Assembly: GCF_900113275.1 (NCBI RefSeq)
Contig: NZ_FOOU01000001.1
Coordinates: 310,001 to 374,000 of the forward strand
Direction: 5' to 3'
DNA: 64,000 nt
Source: Neptunomonas qingdaonensis
GTDB taxonomy: Bacteria; Pseudomonadota; Gammaproteobacteria; Pseudomonadales; Balneatricaceae
The notes under the pieces were generated by a model. The model did not search any database. It had not been told where the DNA came from and saw nothing but the letters and a program-made list of their open reading frames with translations. Positions 52,180-62,318 of the stretch are shown one piece after another. Made by a program: the position numbers and the translations under genes. Within the stretch, counting starts at the first letter, position 1, and every line of letters starts with the position of its first letter.

Positions 52180-52506
52180 TTAATTTAAGTCAAACGTTAG
52201 CGGCTCACCCGTTTGTGTGACGTAGGCATGGTTGAGCATGTCTACGAGTGGCGTCTGGTCACTGTCGCGTAACCACTGTTTGCCAGTTGCATCATAATCG
52301 AAATGAAAACCGCCATCTTTGGTGGCCAGCCATAGTTGTAACACGGGGGTCTGGCGGGTAAATATAATCTGGCTGCGGTTTTCACATTTGATCGTGAGTA
52401 CGCCGCCGCTGATCAGATAATCGATATCTGATTCAGCATCATCGAGACGCTCTTCAATCTGTTGTAGGGTCACATCAACAAGATCATTGAATTCGGATTC
52501 GGTCAT
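52180..52506 (-). CDS. cyaY: Frataxin CyaY
   Basis: CyaY binds iron and modulates Fe-S cluster assembly by IscS/IscU. The 108-residue protein has the acidic first helix (DLVDVTLQQIEERLDDAESDIDY) and the frataxin beta-sheet with INFTRQTP/LWLATKDGGFHFDY-like strands. I use the ATG at 52506; the TTG directly before it extends the frame by one codon. It lies convergent with waaA and divergent from lptM, the usual place in gammaproteobacteria. Confidence 0.96.
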   Translation of the reverse strand: MTESEFNDLVDVTLQQIEERLDDAESDIDYLISGGVLTIKCENRSQIIFTRQTPVLQLWLATKDGGFHFDYDATGKQWLRDSDQTPLVDMLNHAYVTQTGEPLTFDLN

Positions 52507-52630
52507 CAAACAAACTCTTTATTTAGATAATTAAGTGGATGCGCAGTATATCAGCTTTCTTACGGTACTCATCAGGCTCTTTTCAAGGGTATAATCGATC
52601 AATTATTGTCTATGAATAGAGAATTGTATT

Positions 52631-52741
52631 GTGAAACTTAGCTGGGTTTTAGTGTTGGCGGGGATAATATTGTTATCAGGTTGCGGACAAAAAGGGCCGC
52701 TTTACATGCCTGAACCGGAAAAGCAGACTGAATATCAGTAG
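52631..52741 (+). CDS. lptM: LptM (YifL) LPS translocon lipoprotein
   Basis: This is a 36-residue lipoprotein starting at GTG: MKLSWVLVLAGIILLSGC, then the invariant CGQKGPLYMP. LptM (YifL) promotes oxidative maturation of the LptD LPS translocon. Its place just before lysA and opposite cyaY is conserved across gammaproteobacteria. Confidence 0.93.
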   Translation: MKLSWVLVLAGIILLSGCGQKGPLYMPEPEKQTEYQ

Positions 52742-52779
52742 AGCTAAAATTAAACATGTGTTGCGAGTGAGAAGAGTAA

Positions 52780-54036
52780 ATGGATAGTTTTGAATACCGT
52801 AATGGCCGTTTGCATTGCGAAGAAGTAGCGTTGAGTAAAGTGGCTGAGCGTTTTGGTACCCCTGTTTATGTCTATTCCCGTGATGCAATTGAACGCGCTT
52901 ATTTGGATTATGCTCAGGCACTGGAAGGTCATGATGCGCTGGTATGTTATGCGGTTAAAGCCAACAGCAATCTGGCCGTGCTTAATATTCTGGCGAGATT
53001 AGGTGCGGGTTTTGATATCGTTTCATTGGGTGAGTTGGAACGCGTTCTTAAGGCGGGCGGATTACCTGAAAAAATCGTATTTTCGGGGGTCGGCAAGCAA
53101 GCACATGAAATTAAGAAAGCTCTGGGCGTAGGTATTCGTTGTTTTAACATCGAGTCAGAAGCTGAATTAGAACGCGTCAATCAGGTTGCCGGTGAGTGTG
53201 GGAAAATTGCGGATATCTCATTCCGTGTTAATCCGGATGTTGATGCGGGGACGCACCCTTACATATCGACGGGATTGAAAGATAATAAGTTCGGCATAGC
53301 GATTGGTGAAGCCGAGCGTATTTATTGCCATGCCGCCAGTCTTCCTTATGTGAATGTTGTCGGTATGGATTGTCATATTGGCAGCCAGCTCACTGAAATT
53401 GCACCATTTATGGATGCGCTGGATCGCTTGCTGATGTTGATTGATCAGTTGGCAACGCAAGGCATTCAGATCCATCATCTGGATCTGGGGGGTGGTTTAG
53501 GTGTGTGTTATACCGATGAAACACCGCCAACCCCACAAACCTATATAGCAGCGGTGCTTGAAAAGCTGGGAGATAGACCATTAGGCCTTATTTTTGAGCC
53601 GGGTCGCTCTATTGTAGCCAATGCCGGTGTGATGCTGACTCAGGTTGAGTTTCTGAAATGCACAGAGCATAAAAACTTTGCCATTATCGACGGTGCTATG
53701 AACGACCTGATCAGGCCTTCACTGTACAGTGCTTATCAGGACATTATTCCCGTTGAGCTTCGTCAAGAGGGTGAGGTCAAAGCGTATGATCTGGTTGGGC
53801 CAGTGTGTGAAACAGGTGATTTCCTCGGTAAAAATCGTGAATTGAATCTGCAGGCAGGTGATTTGCTGGCGGTGTGTTCAGCCGGCGCTTATGGCTTCGT
53901 CATGAGTTCTAACTACAACACCCGCCCTCGTGTTGCGGAAGTGATGATTGATGATGGTGAAATGTTTGCAGTACGCGCACGTGAGACAGTGGCAGATCTG
54001 ATGCGCGGTGAAGTCATGTTGCCTAAAGGGCATTAA
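52780..54036 (+). CDS. lysA: Diaminopimelate decarboxylase
   Basis: This PLP enzyme converts meso-diaminopimelate to lysine. The 418-residue protein has the PLP lysine K60 in [39 protein letters not shown] and the catalytic CETGDFLGK cysteine region, then [16 protein letters not shown]. It is in operon order lptM-lysA-dapF. Confidence 0.98.
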   Translation: MDSFEYRNGRLHCEEVALSKVAERFGTPVYVYSRDAIERAYLDYAQALEGHDALVCYAVKANSNLAVLNILARLGAGFDIVSLGELERVLKAGGLPEKIVFSGVGKQAHEIKKALGVGIRCFNIESEAELERVNQVAGECGKIADISFRVNPDVDAGTHPYISTGLKDNKFGIAIGEAERIYCHAASLPYVNVVGMDCHIGSQLTEIAPFMDALDRLLMLIDQLATQGIQIHHLDLGGGLGVCYTDETPPTPQTYIAAVLEKLGDRPLGLIFEPGRSIVANAGVMLTQVEFLKCTEHKNFAIIDGAMNDLIRPSLYSAYQDIIPVELRQEGEVKAYDLVGPVCETGDFLGKNRELNLQAGDLLAVCSAGAYGFVMSSNYNTRPRVAEVMIDDGEMFAVRARETVADLMRGEVMLPKGH

Positions 54037-54061
54037 CAGCGCATTGAACGGAAGAAAGAAG

Positions 54062-54895
54062 ATGTTAGTACGTTTTACAAAAATGCATGGGCTGGGTAAT
54101 GACTTTATGGTCGTTGACCTGGTGACACAGCGCATCCGCCTTTCTGAAGATAAGGTCAGGAGATTGGCAGACCGTCATATGGGTGTGGGTTTTGATCAGT
54201 TGTTATTAGTTGAGCCGCCTACCAATCCTGAGATGGACTTTCGCTATCGCATCTATAATGCTGACGGTTCAGAAGTTGAGCATTGTGGTAACGGTGCGCG
54301 TTGTTTTGCGCGTTTCGTGCGTGATAAGCGTCTCACCAATAAAGATGTGATTGCGGTTGAAACGGCTAAAGGTAAAGCGTTACTGACTATTCGTGCCGAT
54401 AATCAGATTGAAGTAGATATGGGCGCACCGGCGTTGTCGCCTGCAGCGATTCCTTTTATTGCTGATGGGCAAGCTGCGGTGTATTCGCTCGACGTAAATA
54501 ATCAGCGAGTGCAGATCTCTGCCGTATCAATGGGTAATCCGCACGCTGTATTGGTGGTTGACGATGTAGATCACGCGCCTGTTGAAACGCTGGGACCTGC
54601 GCTTGAATCTCACCCGAGATTTCCGGCAAAAGCCAATATTGGTTTTATGCAGATAATCTCACCGACACAAGTGAAATTACGCGTATATGAGCGTGGCGCA
54701 GGCGAAACGATGGCGTGTGGTACCGGTGCGTGTGCAGCGGTAGTGGCAGGTCGCCTCAGAGGATTGTTAGGCGACAGTGTGGATGTTCATCTTCCAGGCG
54801 GTGTGCTGCACATTAGCTGGAAAGGCGGTAAAGAAGACTCTGTGATGATGACAGGGCCCGCAGCCTCAGTGTTTGAAGGTCAGGTGTTTTTATGA
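54062..54895 (+). CDS. dapF: Diaminopimelate epimerase
   Basis: DapF converts LL- to meso-diaminopimelate for lysine and peptidoglycan. The ATG at 54062 has AAGAAAGAAG upstream and gives the canonical [20 protein letters not shown]. The 277-residue protein holds both active-site cysteines, in [11 protein letters not shown] and [10 protein letters not shown]. Its stop overlaps the DUF484 start (ATGA). Confidence 0.98.
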   Translation: MLVRFTKMHGLGNDFMVVDLVTQRIRLSEDKVRRLADRHMGVGFDQLLLVEPPTNPEMDFRYRIYNADGSEVEHCGNGARCFARFVRDKRLTNKDVIAVETAKGKALLTIRADNQIEVDMGAPALSPAAIPFIADGQAAVYSLDVNNQRVQISAVSMGNPHAVLVVDDVDHAPVETLGPALESHPRFPAKANIGFMQIISPTQVKLRVYERGAGETMACGTGACAAVVAGRLRGLLGDSVDVHLPGGVLHISWKGGKEDSVMMTGPAASVFEGQVFL

Positions 54896-55593
54896 GTCAG
54901 GAAGAAAATCAACAGATTAAGTCAGCGGTTATTAACGCATCGGACGTGGCTGATTATTTAGCGCAACATCCTGATTTCTTTATGCAGAATAAACCGTTAC
55001 TGGAAGTGATGGCGGTACCGCATGAAAGCGGAAGAGCGATTTCGTTAATTGAGCGACAGACTTCGCTTTTGCGAGACCGAAATCAGCAACTGACAGTCCA
55101 TTTATCAGATTTGATCGATACTGCTCGTCATAATGATTCTCAGTTTGAGAAAACCAAACGTATGGTTTTATCATTGCTCGACTCTGCAACACTGGATGAT
55201 GTGGCGGTGGCGTTGGAAGAGAGTTTATGTCGTGATTTTTATGGAGATGAAACTGCTTTGGTGCTGTTTAGCGATAGGCCGCTGAACGTTAATAACCTGA
55301 GAATATTACCCCGTGCTACTGCCGGTGTGATCGAGCCGCTAATGACGACTAATCTACCCACCTGTGGGCAATTGCAGTTGATTGAAAATCGCTTCTTATT
55401 CGAAGAAGCGGCGGTCAAAGTGCAATCGGCCGCGGTCATTCCCTTAGTAAAAGGTGAAACGATTGGCTTGCTGGCGATTGGTAGCTACGACCCTTATTAC
55501 TTTCAAAGTAGTCAGGGCACTTTGTTTTTATCTTATGTGGGTGAGGTGCTGAGCCGCGTTGCCAGCCGCATTATGCATGAGGAGCAGGTGTAA
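54892..55593 (+). CDS. DUF484 family protein (GAF-like)
   Basis: The 233-residue protein has an N-terminal [14 protein letters not shown] segment, a coiled region (about 55-90) and a GAF-like domain (about 100-225), the standard DUF484 layout. It sits between dapF and xerC as in many gammaproteobacteria; function is unknown. It is translationally coupled to dapF. Confidence 0.93.
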   Translation: MSQEENQQIKSAVINASDVADYLAQHPDFFMQNKPLLEVMAVPHESGRAISLIERQTSLLRDRNQQLTVHLSDLIDTARHNDSQFEKTKRMVLSLLDSATLDDVAVALEESLCRDFYGDETALVLFSDRPLNVNNLRILPRATAGVIEPLMTTNLPTCGQLQLIENRFLFEEAAVKVQSAAVIPLVKGETIGLLAIGSYDPYYFQSSQGTLFLSYVGEVLSRVASRIMHEEQV

Positions 55594-55596
55594 AGG

Positions 55597-56517
55597 ATGC
55601 CTAACCGCTGCTTTGCTGAACAGCTCAGTCCTGCGGTTGATCTGTTTTTGGTGCATCTTCGGGCAGAGCGGCATTTATCACCGCACACCTCCAATAATTA
55701 TCAAAGAGACCTGCTCAAGCTGGTGGGTTTTCTCGCTGACTGTCGTTTGCGACAGTGGAGCGATGTCACTGAGCGGGATATCCGTGCATTTGTTGCAGAG
55801 GTCCACCGTGACGGTTTAAGTGGCAAAAGTATTCAACGTATGCTGTCTGCCGTGCGCAGTTTTTATTTCTATCTGGCGAAAGAGGGGTTGGTCTCGCATA
55901 ACCCCGCTCAAGGTGTGCGCGCACCGAAAGTTGGTAGGTCGCTTCCTGAAACACTGGATGTTGATCAACTGAGTCAATTGTTGGACTTTCCTGTAAATGA
56001 TGCGCTTTCCAGTCGTGACAAAGCGATGATGGAACTGGTGTATTCTTCCGGGTTACGTGTTTCTGAATTGATCAGCCTTAATATTCACGATATTGATTGT
56101 CGCGATGCGAGTTTGGTCGTGACGGGTAAAGGACGTAAATCCAGAATGCTACCTGTTGGCCGGGTCGCGTTGAAGGCGGTGAATGCATGGCTTAAATATC
56201 GTGCTGCCTGGGCCGATTATAATGAAAATGCACTGTTTATCTCTAAGCGAGGTCAGCGTTTAAGTGTGCGTAGTGCGCAGCAGCGTTTTGATCATTGGGC
56301 AAAAATTATGCATACGCAAGGCAAAGTCTATCCGCACCGTTTACGTCACAGTTTTGCCAGTCACATGCTGGAGTCCAGTAGTGATTTGCGCGCAGTGCAG
56401 GAGTTGCTGGGCCATGAGGATATCTCAACAACACAAATCTACACGCATCTGGATTTTCAACATCTGATGGATGTCTACGAAAAATCACACCCAAGAGCAC
56501 ATAAAAAAGATGATTAA
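55597..56517 (+). CDS. xerC: Tyrosine recombinase XerC
   Basis: XerC resolves chromosome dimers at dif with XerD. The 306-residue protein has the SAM-like N-domain (HLRAERHLSPHTSNNYQRDL) and the catalytic domain with SSGLRVSEL (first Arg), HRLRHSFASHML (H-x2-R), LLGHEDISTTQIYTH (second His and the nucleophile Tyr). Its genomic setting (dapF-DUF484-xerC-HAD) marks it as the housekeeping XerC rather than a mobile integrase. Confidence 0.96.
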   Translation: MPNRCFAEQLSPAVDLFLVHLRAERHLSPHTSNNYQRDLLKLVGFLADCRLRQWSDVTERDIRAFVAEVHRDGLSGKSIQRMLSAVRSFYFYLAKEGLVSHNPAQGVRAPKVGRSLPETLDVDQLSQLLDFPVNDALSSRDKAMMELVYSSGLRVSELISLNIHDIDCRDASLVVTGKGRKSRMLPVGRVALKAVNAWLKYRAAWADYNENALFISKRGQRLSVRSAQQRFDHWAKIMHTQGKVYPHRLRHSFASHMLESSSDLRAVQELLGHEDISTTQIYTHLDFQHLMDVYEKSHPRAHKKDD

Positions 56518-57229
56518 ATGTATTACTTTTGATCTGGACGATACACTTTGGGCGGTTGATCCTGTTGTCAGAGCAGCCAATCACACCTTATATGAATGGC
56601 TATATGAGAATGCACCGCTGTTCAATAAGACCTACCAGTTACGTGATTTGAATACGCTCCGAACAGAAGTACTCCTGCAGCAACCTGATATTGGTTACAG
56701 CGTCTCACGTATTCGCATGGCAGTACTGGAATATGGCCTGGAGCAGGCTGGCTATACAAACCTTGAGGTGAAGCAACTGGCAAAAGAGGCGTTTTCTGTT
56801 TTTTATCAGGCGCGTCAGAAAGTGGAATTCTTTGAGCATGCTGTAGCGATGCTGGAAGCGCTTAAAGCTCACGGTTACCTGTTAGGGGCTATCAGTAATG
56901 GCAATGCTGATGTGGAGCAGGTGGGATTGTCGCACTTGATGGATTTTCAGTTCAGTGCCGACAGCGTGGGTGTGGAAAAACCAGATCCACTGATTTTTCA
57001 GCACATGTTAACCCATACGCAACTCAAACCTGAGCAGGTAATTCATGTGGGCGACCATCCTGTTCACGATATTGAAGGCGCTAAAGCGGCTGGATTGTGG
57101 AGCATCTGGGTGAACCTGAAGGCGTTGCAATGGTCGGGTATGGAGATGCCAGATGCGCAAGTGAGTTGTTTGAGTGATGTGCCACTGCAGGTCGAGCGGA
57201 TAGCGGCTATAAAACGTGCCCGCCTGTAA
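56510..57229 (+). CDS. HAD-superfamily hydrolase (YigB-like)
   Basis: I set the start at 56510 so the protein opens MIKCITFDLDDTLWAVDP, the HAD motif I with both aspartates; the longer frame runs into xerC. The 239 residues also show motif II in GAISNGN, the lysine in VEKPDPLIF and motif III VGDHPVHDIEGAKAAG. In this conserved position the E. coli counterpart is YigB, an FMN phosphatase; substrate here is inferred. It overlaps xerC by 8 bases. Confidence 0.92.
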   Translation: MIKCITFDLDDTLWAVDPVVRAANHTLYEWLYENAPLFNKTYQLRDLNTLRTEVLLQQPDIGYSVSRIRMAVLEYGLEQAGYTNLEVKQLAKEAFSVFYQARQKVEFFEHAVAMLEALKAHGYLLGAISNGNADVEQVGLSHLMDFQFSADSVGVEKPDPLIFQHMLTHTQLKPEQVIHVGDHPVHDIEGAKAAGLWSIWVNLKALQWSGMEMPDAQVSCLSDVPLQVERIAAIKRARL

Positions 57230-57238
57230 TCAGGTATC

Positions 57239-58375
57239 TTACGCGATAAAGGTTTCCAGCAGGTCGTTTAAGAACAGTTGCCCTTGAGGGGTTGCTTGCA
57301 AGCGTGTTGGTTCTAGTAGTGAACGCTGCCGTGCGGCTGCTAATGAGCCTTGGATATCGGTTAATGGCATAAGAGCGCGTTGTGCAAATACAGCTTCTTC
57401 GACACCTTCGTTGAGGCGTAAAACATTCATCATGAACTCAAACGGCCGATCTTCTCTGGCAATGGCCTGTTCGCCACCTAAGGGATTGATGCTTTGCAGG
57501 TAGGCTTTGGGTGAACGTTGTTTCCAGCGACGCAGAATCAAATCCTGCTGCACAAAAGTAACCTTCCCATGTGCGCCCGCGCCAATGCCGATGTAATCGC
57601 CAAACTGCCAGTAATTCAGGTTATGTCGGGCGCGTGCTTGCGAGCCTTTAGCATACGCAGATATTTCATATTGTTGAAAACCTGCCGCGGCGAGTAGCGC
57701 CTGCCCTGCTTGCTGAATATCCCACAGGGTCTCGTCCATTGGAATAATGGGTGGTTTTGCGTAAAACTCGGTATTCGGTTCAATGGTTAGCTGGTACCAG
57801 GACAGATGGTCGGGGCCGAGTGCGATAGCCGTTTCCAGATCATATAGCGCCTGTTCCTCGTTTTGCCCCGGTAATCCATGCATCAGATCGATATTCAGAT
57901 GAGGATATCCCAGCTCACGGGCAGCGCTAATGGCTTTTCTGGCGTCATCGCCTGAATGAATTCTGCCCAGAGCCTGCAGATGTGACTGGTTAAAACTTTG
58001 CACACCTATCGACAAGCGATTAACGCCTGCTTTTAAATAGCCGGCAAAACGCTCCTGCTCAAATGTACCCGGGTTGGCTTCCATCGTAATCTCAATATCA
58101 CGAGAGAACGGGATAATGCGGTTGGCGCCGTCAAGTATCTGAGCAATGGCGTCGGCTGTGAACAGGCTCGGAGTACCGCCGCCAATAAAAATCGTTTCTA
58201 TTTCACGCCCTTGCGCCGCGGGCTGTTCATACTGCAGGTCGCTTAATAAAGCTTTCACATAGGCGGCTTCAGGTATCTCCCCCTTAACGGCGTGTGAGTT
58301 GAAGTCGCAGTAGGGACATTTGCGCACGCACCAGGGAATATGGATATACAACGACAGCGGTGGCAAAGTGCTCAT
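57239..58375 (-). CDS. hemW: HemW, radical-SAM haem chaperone
   Basis: This 378-residue radical-SAM protein has the cluster motif CVRKCPYC (C16, C20, C23), FIGGGTPSLF, and the HemN C-terminal domain with GAGAHGKV. HemW (formerly annotated as a coproporphyrinogen III oxidase-like protein) carries haem to target proteins. It follows rdgB, as in other gammaproteobacteria. Confidence 0.95.
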   Translation of the reverse strand: MSTLPPLSLYIHIPWCVRKCPYCDFNSHAVKGEIPEAAYVKALLSDLQYEQPAAQGREIETIFIGGGTPSLFTADAIAQILDGANRIIPFSRDIEITMEANPGTFEQERFAGYLKAGVNRLSIGVQSFNQSHLQALGRIHSGDDARKAISAARELGYPHLNIDLMHGLPGQNEEQALYDLETAIALGPDHLSWYQLTIEPNTEFYAKPPIIPMDETLWDIQQAGQALLAAAGFQQYEISAYAKGSQARARHNLNYWQFGDYIGIGAGAHGKVTFVQQDLILRRWKQRSPKAYLQSINPLGGEQAIAREDRPFEFMMNVLRLNEGVEEAVFAQRALMPLTDIQGSLAAARQRSLLEPTRLQATPQGQLFLNDLLETFIA

Positions 58376-58409
58376 TAGGGGCTCATCAGTTTGAAAAGGG
58401 TGAGTTAGT

Positions 58410-59021
58410 TTATACAGGGTTCTTCAGGTAACCGCTGATCTGTTGCAGAAACATCTGAACAGCCTGGCCGCGATGGCTGATCTGGTGTTTGATATCAGGC
58501 GTGAGTTCAGCCGCTGTTTTTTCCATAGCGTCAACCAGAAACAGAGGGTCATAGCCAAAGCCATTTTCGCCGCGAGGCATATGTCCGATACGGCCTTCGA
58601 GTGTGCCCTGGCAAATAAGCGGCATCGGGTCTTTAGCGTGACGCATAAATACCAGCACACAACGGTAGCGTGCGGTTCTTTCTGCATCAGGTGTCTCTTT
58701 GAGGGCATCAAGTAACTTACGGTTGTTGTCCTGGTCACCTTTTCCAGGGCCGGCAAAGCGTGCCGAGTAAATTCCCGGCGCGCCTTGCAGGGCATCGACT
58801 TCGAGCCCGGAATCGTCTGCCAACGCGGGCAAACCGGTTATTTCACAGGCGTGTCGTGCTTTGATAATCGCATTTTCAACAAAGGTCAGGCCGGTTTCAT
58901 CTGCATCGCTTACGTTGAAGTGCGACTGTGGCAGAACATCAACGCTGAATTGCTGCAGTATTTCGTTGAACTCTTTCAATTTGCCTTTGTTACCGCTGGC
59001 TAGCACGATGCGCTGGGTCAT
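58410..59021 (-). CDS. rdgB: XTP/dITP pyrophosphatase RdgB
   Basis: RdgB removes inosine and xanthosine triphosphates from the nucleotide pool. The 203-residue protein begins IVLASGNKGKLKEF (substrate-binding S/N/K) and has LPALADDSGLEVDAL and GENGFGYDPLF. Its start is 3 bases from the DUF4426 stop. Confidence 0.97.
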   Translation of the reverse strand: MTQRIVLASGNKGKLKEFNEILQQFSVDVLPQSHFNVSDADETGLTFVENAIIKARHACEITGLPALADDSGLEVDALQGAPGIYSARFAGPGKGDQDNNRKLLDALKETPDAERTARYRCVLVFMRHAKDPMPLICQGTLEGRIGHMPRGENGFGYDPLFLVDAMEKTAAELTPDIKHQISHRGQAVQMFLQQISGYLKNPV

Positions 59022-59024
59022 GGG

Positions 59025-59459
59025 TTATTCCGTGTAAAATTTCTGGTCGAAACGAATGATAGTGGCAGGTTGATTCGGGTCTGGTTGCACATTGATGACA
59101 AGATGCATCACTTCTTCATTTCCAAATCTAAAACTACCAATATAATAAAGCGCTTTATCTTCTTTTATCGGCGTAAAGGTGACTTTTTGTGTTTGTTGCA
59201 TCAGATTAGCCACTTCGCCTGACAACATAGCTGAGACGGCCTGCTGTGTACCGTCATCCTGCTTTTCGAAAACAGCCACATTCAGCATGGCGGTATAGCG
59301 GCTGCGCTGTAACTGATGTTTTTGTGCCACTTCTGGTGCCACAAGGCTGCTGTTAAAAGCATTGTAATGAATAACATAGCGCTCCGTTTCAATGGATTGC
59401 TCAGCGACTGCTACTTGTGTGGTCAGCAGTAATAAAAACAGTGTACGTAATAATTTCAT
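59025..59459 (-). CDS. DUF4426 periplasmic protein
   Basis: The 144-residue protein has a signal peptide (about 19 residues, cleavage near AVA), then a small beta-rich domain opening with YVIHYNAFNSSLVAPEVAQ. This is the DUF4426 family found between metW and rdgB in Pseudomonas and relatives; function is unknown. AAGGAG precedes the ATG. Confidence 0.92.
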   Translation of the reverse strand: MKLLRTLFLLLLTTQVAVAEQSIETERYVIHYNAFNSSLVAPEVAQKHQLQRSRYTAMLNVAVFEKQDDGTQQAVSAMLSGEVANLMQQTQKVTFTPIKEDKALYYIGSFRFGNEEVMHLVINVQPDPNQPATIIRFDQKFYTE

Positions 59460-59530
59460 AGTGCTCTCCTTAATGACGCTCTTCTGAATGGAGCTATCCG
59501 TATAACCAGATGACCGGCTATGTGCTTCAT

Positions 59531-60121
59531 TTAGCGTGTGATTCGGTAGATCGCAATTTCACCCAGCATATTGGGCCATAACTTGGTCCACCACCTATGT
59601 TGATGCTCATTATCGACAACAGTTCGATTCAGAATGTGAATATTTTTCTGCACACACAGTTGTTCAAAATCCTTGAATGTACAAAAGTGGATGTTAGGCG
59701 TGTCGTACCAGCTATAGGATAGAAACTTCGATACAGGCATTTGTCCCCTGAAACCAAGATAGCTACGGGCACGCCAGTGACCAAAGTTCGGGAAGGTAAC
59801 GATACATTCTTTACCGATGCGTAACATCTCATCAACGATATGATCGGGGCGATGCATCACCTGCAGCGCCTGTGTCATGACAACCGAATCAAAGCTATTG
59901 TCTTTGATCGACGCGAGCCCCTCATCGATATCTTTTTCAATCACATTAACGTGATTCAGAACGCAGGCTGTGATGTTGTCATGGTTGTTTTCCAAACCGT
60001 AGCCATGCACTTGTTTATGATCCATTAAGTGGCGTAGAAACTTTCCGTCGCCACAGCCAAGATCCAAAACACGGGTAGAGGGCTTGATCCATTCACGAAT
60101 GATTTCCTGATCAGCGCGCAT
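59531..60121 (-). CDS. metW: MetW, methyltransferase-fold methionine biosynthesis protein
   Basis: This 196-residue class I methyltransferase-fold protein has the SAM loop [12 protein letters not shown] (about residue 19) and [10 protein letters not shown]. MetW is needed with MetX for acyl-homoserine synthesis in this lineage. The start overlaps the metX stop by 11 bases. Confidence 0.96.
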   Translation of the reverse strand: MRADQEIIREWIKPSTRVLDLGCGDGKFLRHLMDHKQVHGYGLENNHDNITACVLNHVNVIEKDIDEGLASIKDNSFDSVVMTQALQVMHRPDHIVDEMLRIGKECIVTFPNFGHWRARSYLGFRGQMPVSKFLSYSWYDTPNIHFCTFKDFEQLCVQKNIHILNRTVVDNEHQHRWWTKLWPNMLGEIAIYRITR

Positions 60122-61283
60122 GCGTATTCTCCTTTGCTAAGGCCGGTATATCCGCAGCGATACGGCCCATATACGCGTTGAAAATTTCCATATAGCGAGG
60201 TATGGGAATTAAAAAAGCATCATGTCCCTGTGGAGAGTCAATTTCGGTATAACTGACATCCTTACCCGCATCCATCAAGGCATCCAGAATTTCACGCGAG
60301 CGTTCGGGTGAGAAGCGCCAATCTGTAGTGAATGCGATTAGCATGAACTTGGCTGTTACATGCTTTAATGCCTGAGACAGGTCGTGATTGAACTCCGAAG
60401 CGGGATCAAAATAGTCGAGCGCCTTGGTCATTAACAGGTAAGTGTTCGCGTCAAACGATGTGGAGAAGCGTTCGCCCTGGTATTGCAGGTATGATTCAAC
60501 CTCAAACTGCGGATTGAAATCGAACATAAGTTTGCCGGCGCTCATCTCGCGGCCAAATTTTTCACGCATACCGTCATCTGATAAGTAGGTGATATGACCG
60601 ACCATCCGGGCTAGCATCAAACCGGTTTTTGGCACCTCATCATGATCATAGTAACGGCCATTGTAGAATTGCGGGTCTTTTGAAATCGCCTGGCGTGCCA
60701 CCTCGTTAAAAGCGATATTCTGTGCAGACAGTTTGGGCGCGGCAGCGATAACCATGCAGTGCCTCAGACGGTCGGGGTAGGTGATAGCCCATTGTAAGGC
60801 TTGCATGCCGCCCAGGCTGCCGCCAATAACGGCTGCCCACTGCCAAATGCCGAAATGGTCGGCAAGACGGGCTTGGCTGACTACCCAGTCTTTAACGGTC
60901 ATTAAGGGGAAGTCTGGCCCATAAGGTTTGCCTGTCTGGGGATCAATCTGATTAGGGCCGCTGGAACCATGGCAGCCGCCGAGGTTGTTCACCCCTACGA
61001 CAAAAAACTTATTAGTATCAATGGCTTTTCCAGGGCCGATGGCAGAGTCCCACCAGCCGGGTTTCGTATCGCCTTGGTGATAACCGGCAACATGATGATG
61101 TCCTGAAAGGGCATGGCATATCAGGATGGCATTAGTTTTGTCTGCGTTTAACTCGCCATAGGTCTCAATCATCAGGGTGTATTGATTGAGTGTCCTGCCG
61201 CACGCGAGTTCAAGCGGGTCATTAAATTCTATTGCCTGGGATTCAACCAGGCCGACAGAATCATCCGGGAATTTTTTCAACAT
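60111..61283 (-). CDS. metX: Homoserine O-acyltransferase MetX
   Basis: This alpha/beta-hydrolase enzyme has the nucleophile serine in [12 protein letters not shown] (about residue 155), [18 protein letters not shown], and a C-terminal [11 protein letters not shown] with the catalytic histidine. The 390-residue protein activates homoserine for methionine synthesis. MetX proteins paired with MetW in proteobacteria mostly use succinyl-CoA rather than acetyl-CoA, so homoserine O-succinyltransferase activity is likely but not proved by sequence here. GAGGTAC precedes the ATG. Confidence 0.95.
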   Translation of the reverse strand: MLKKFPDDSVGLVESQAIEFNDPLELACGRTLNQYTLMIETYGELNADKTNAILICHALSGHHHVAGYHQGDTKPGWWDSAIGPGKAIDTNKFFVVGVNNLGGCHGSSGPNQIDPQTGKPYGPDFPLMTVKDWVVSQARLADHFGIWQWAAVIGGSLGGMQALQWAITYPDRLRHCMVIAAAPKLSAQNIAFNEVARQAISKDPQFYNGRYYDHDEVPKTGLMLARMVGHITYLSDDGMREKFGREMSAGKLMFDFNPQFEVESYLQYQGERFSTSFDANTYLLMTKALDYFDPASEFNHDLSQALKHVTAKFMLIAFTTDWRFSPERSREILDALMDAGKDVSYTEIDSPQGHDAFLIPIPRYMEIFNAYMGRIAADIPALAKENTHAR

Positions 61284-61389
61284 ATAAAAGTACCTCGACT
61301 AAGAAAGAGAACGACTATCAGTCGGGTATCACATCTCGTAAAGAAGGAGAGCTTCGCCTCTGGGCAAGAGTGTCTTTTGTCGGCTTAAT

Positions 61390-61680
61390 TCACGTGCGTT
61401 CAATGTTGAGGAGCTCCGGTAATTTATCTGGATCTTCGATCCGAACTACTTTCTTTCGGCCTGTTTCACCGCTGGCAATGCTGACGGCTGATCTGCTCAC
61501 ACCAAATGCCTTAGCCAGAAATTTAATCAAATGCGCATTGGCTTTGCCGTCTACCGGCGGAGCAGTAATGCGAATTTTAACACTATCAGCTTGCAGGCCA
61601 ACTATTTCATCACGGGAGGATTTAGGTTGAATCTGGCAAGACAAGGTTAATGTATTGTCCTGCCATCGGTAAAAAGTCAA
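61390..61680 (-). CDS. yggU: DUF167/YggU family protein
   Basis: The 96-residue protein has the YggU signature IQPKSSRDEIVG and ITAPPVDGKANAHLIKFLAKAFGV. It starts at TTG right after the yggT stop with AGAGAGA upstream. No biochemical function is established. It is part of the yggS-proC-yggT-yggU run. Confidence 0.93.
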   Translation of the reverse strand: MTFYRWQDNTLTLSCQIQPKSSRDEIVGLQADSVKIRITAPPVDGKANAHLIKFLAKAFGVSRSAVSIASGETGRKKVVRIEDPDKLPELLNIERT

Positions 61681-61688
61681 AATTCTCT

Positions 61689-62237
61689 CTAAATGACCAG
61701 TCGTGCAAGCTGTGATTGAATAATTTGTATCACCAGAAAAATTAAAATAGGCGACAGATCTAATCCGCCAATAGGTGGGATTACTTTTTGAGCCAGTTTA
61801 AATAAAGGCTCAGTTATCTGCCCTATAAGAATTGGTGCCGGATGGTGGCTGCCGGGTGCGACCCAACTGATAATAACCGAACCAATCACTGCCCAGAAAT
61901 AGATATTAAGAATGCTGTCAAGTATTCCTACTACGGCATAAATCAACAGTTTGAGCACGTCAATCTGAATATTGCCGCCGGCTAACATGATCAGCACAGC
62001 AAAAATACCCAGCTTAACCACTAGCGCCACAAAGATGGGTGACAGATCCAACCGGCCTGCTTTAGGGAGGATTTTCTGGAATGGCAATAACACCGGCTGA
62101 GTCAGTCGCACAATCGATTGAGAGATTGGGTTGTAGTAATCAGCCCGCGCCATTTGTAGCAGGAAACGCATAAGCAGGATGAAAATATAGAGTTCGCCAA
62201 GCGTTTTTATGATGAGCGTAATTGGATCTTGTCCCAT
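61689..62237 (-). CDS. yggT: YggT family membrane protein
   Basis: The 182-residue protein has two YGGT repeats (each with two hydrophobic segments), with the signature PISQSIVRLTQPVLLPFQKILPKAGRLDLSPI-type in the first half and ITEPLFKLAQKVIPPIGGLDLSPI in the second. It has been linked to osmotic tolerance and, in plastids, to membrane complex assembly; its role here is unknown. Confidence 0.94.
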   Translation of the reverse strand: MGQDPITLIIKTLGELYIFILLMRFLLQMARADYYNPISQSIVRLTQPVLLPFQKILPKAGRLDLSPIFVALVVKLGIFAVLIMLAGGNIQIDVLKLLIYAVVGILDSILNIYFWAVIGSVIISWVAPGSHHPAPILIGQITEPLFKLAQKVIPPIGGLDLSPILIFLVIQIIQSQLARLVI

Positions 62238-62318
62238 ATGCGGATCTGTCCCTAATCAAATAGTTTCGAGCAGTATAGTGTTTTTCAGAAAATGAATGAA
62301 CCATCATTTTTGCCCGGC

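Noticed and set aside
55597-56517. Mobile-element integrase
   Set aside because: The protein is in the conserved dapF-DUF484-xerC context and has XerC length and motifs, so it is the chromosomal XerC.
61284-61389. SAM riboswitch ahead of metX
   Set aside because: No recognisable conserved core of any SAM riboswitch class; kept only as a low-interest leader observation.
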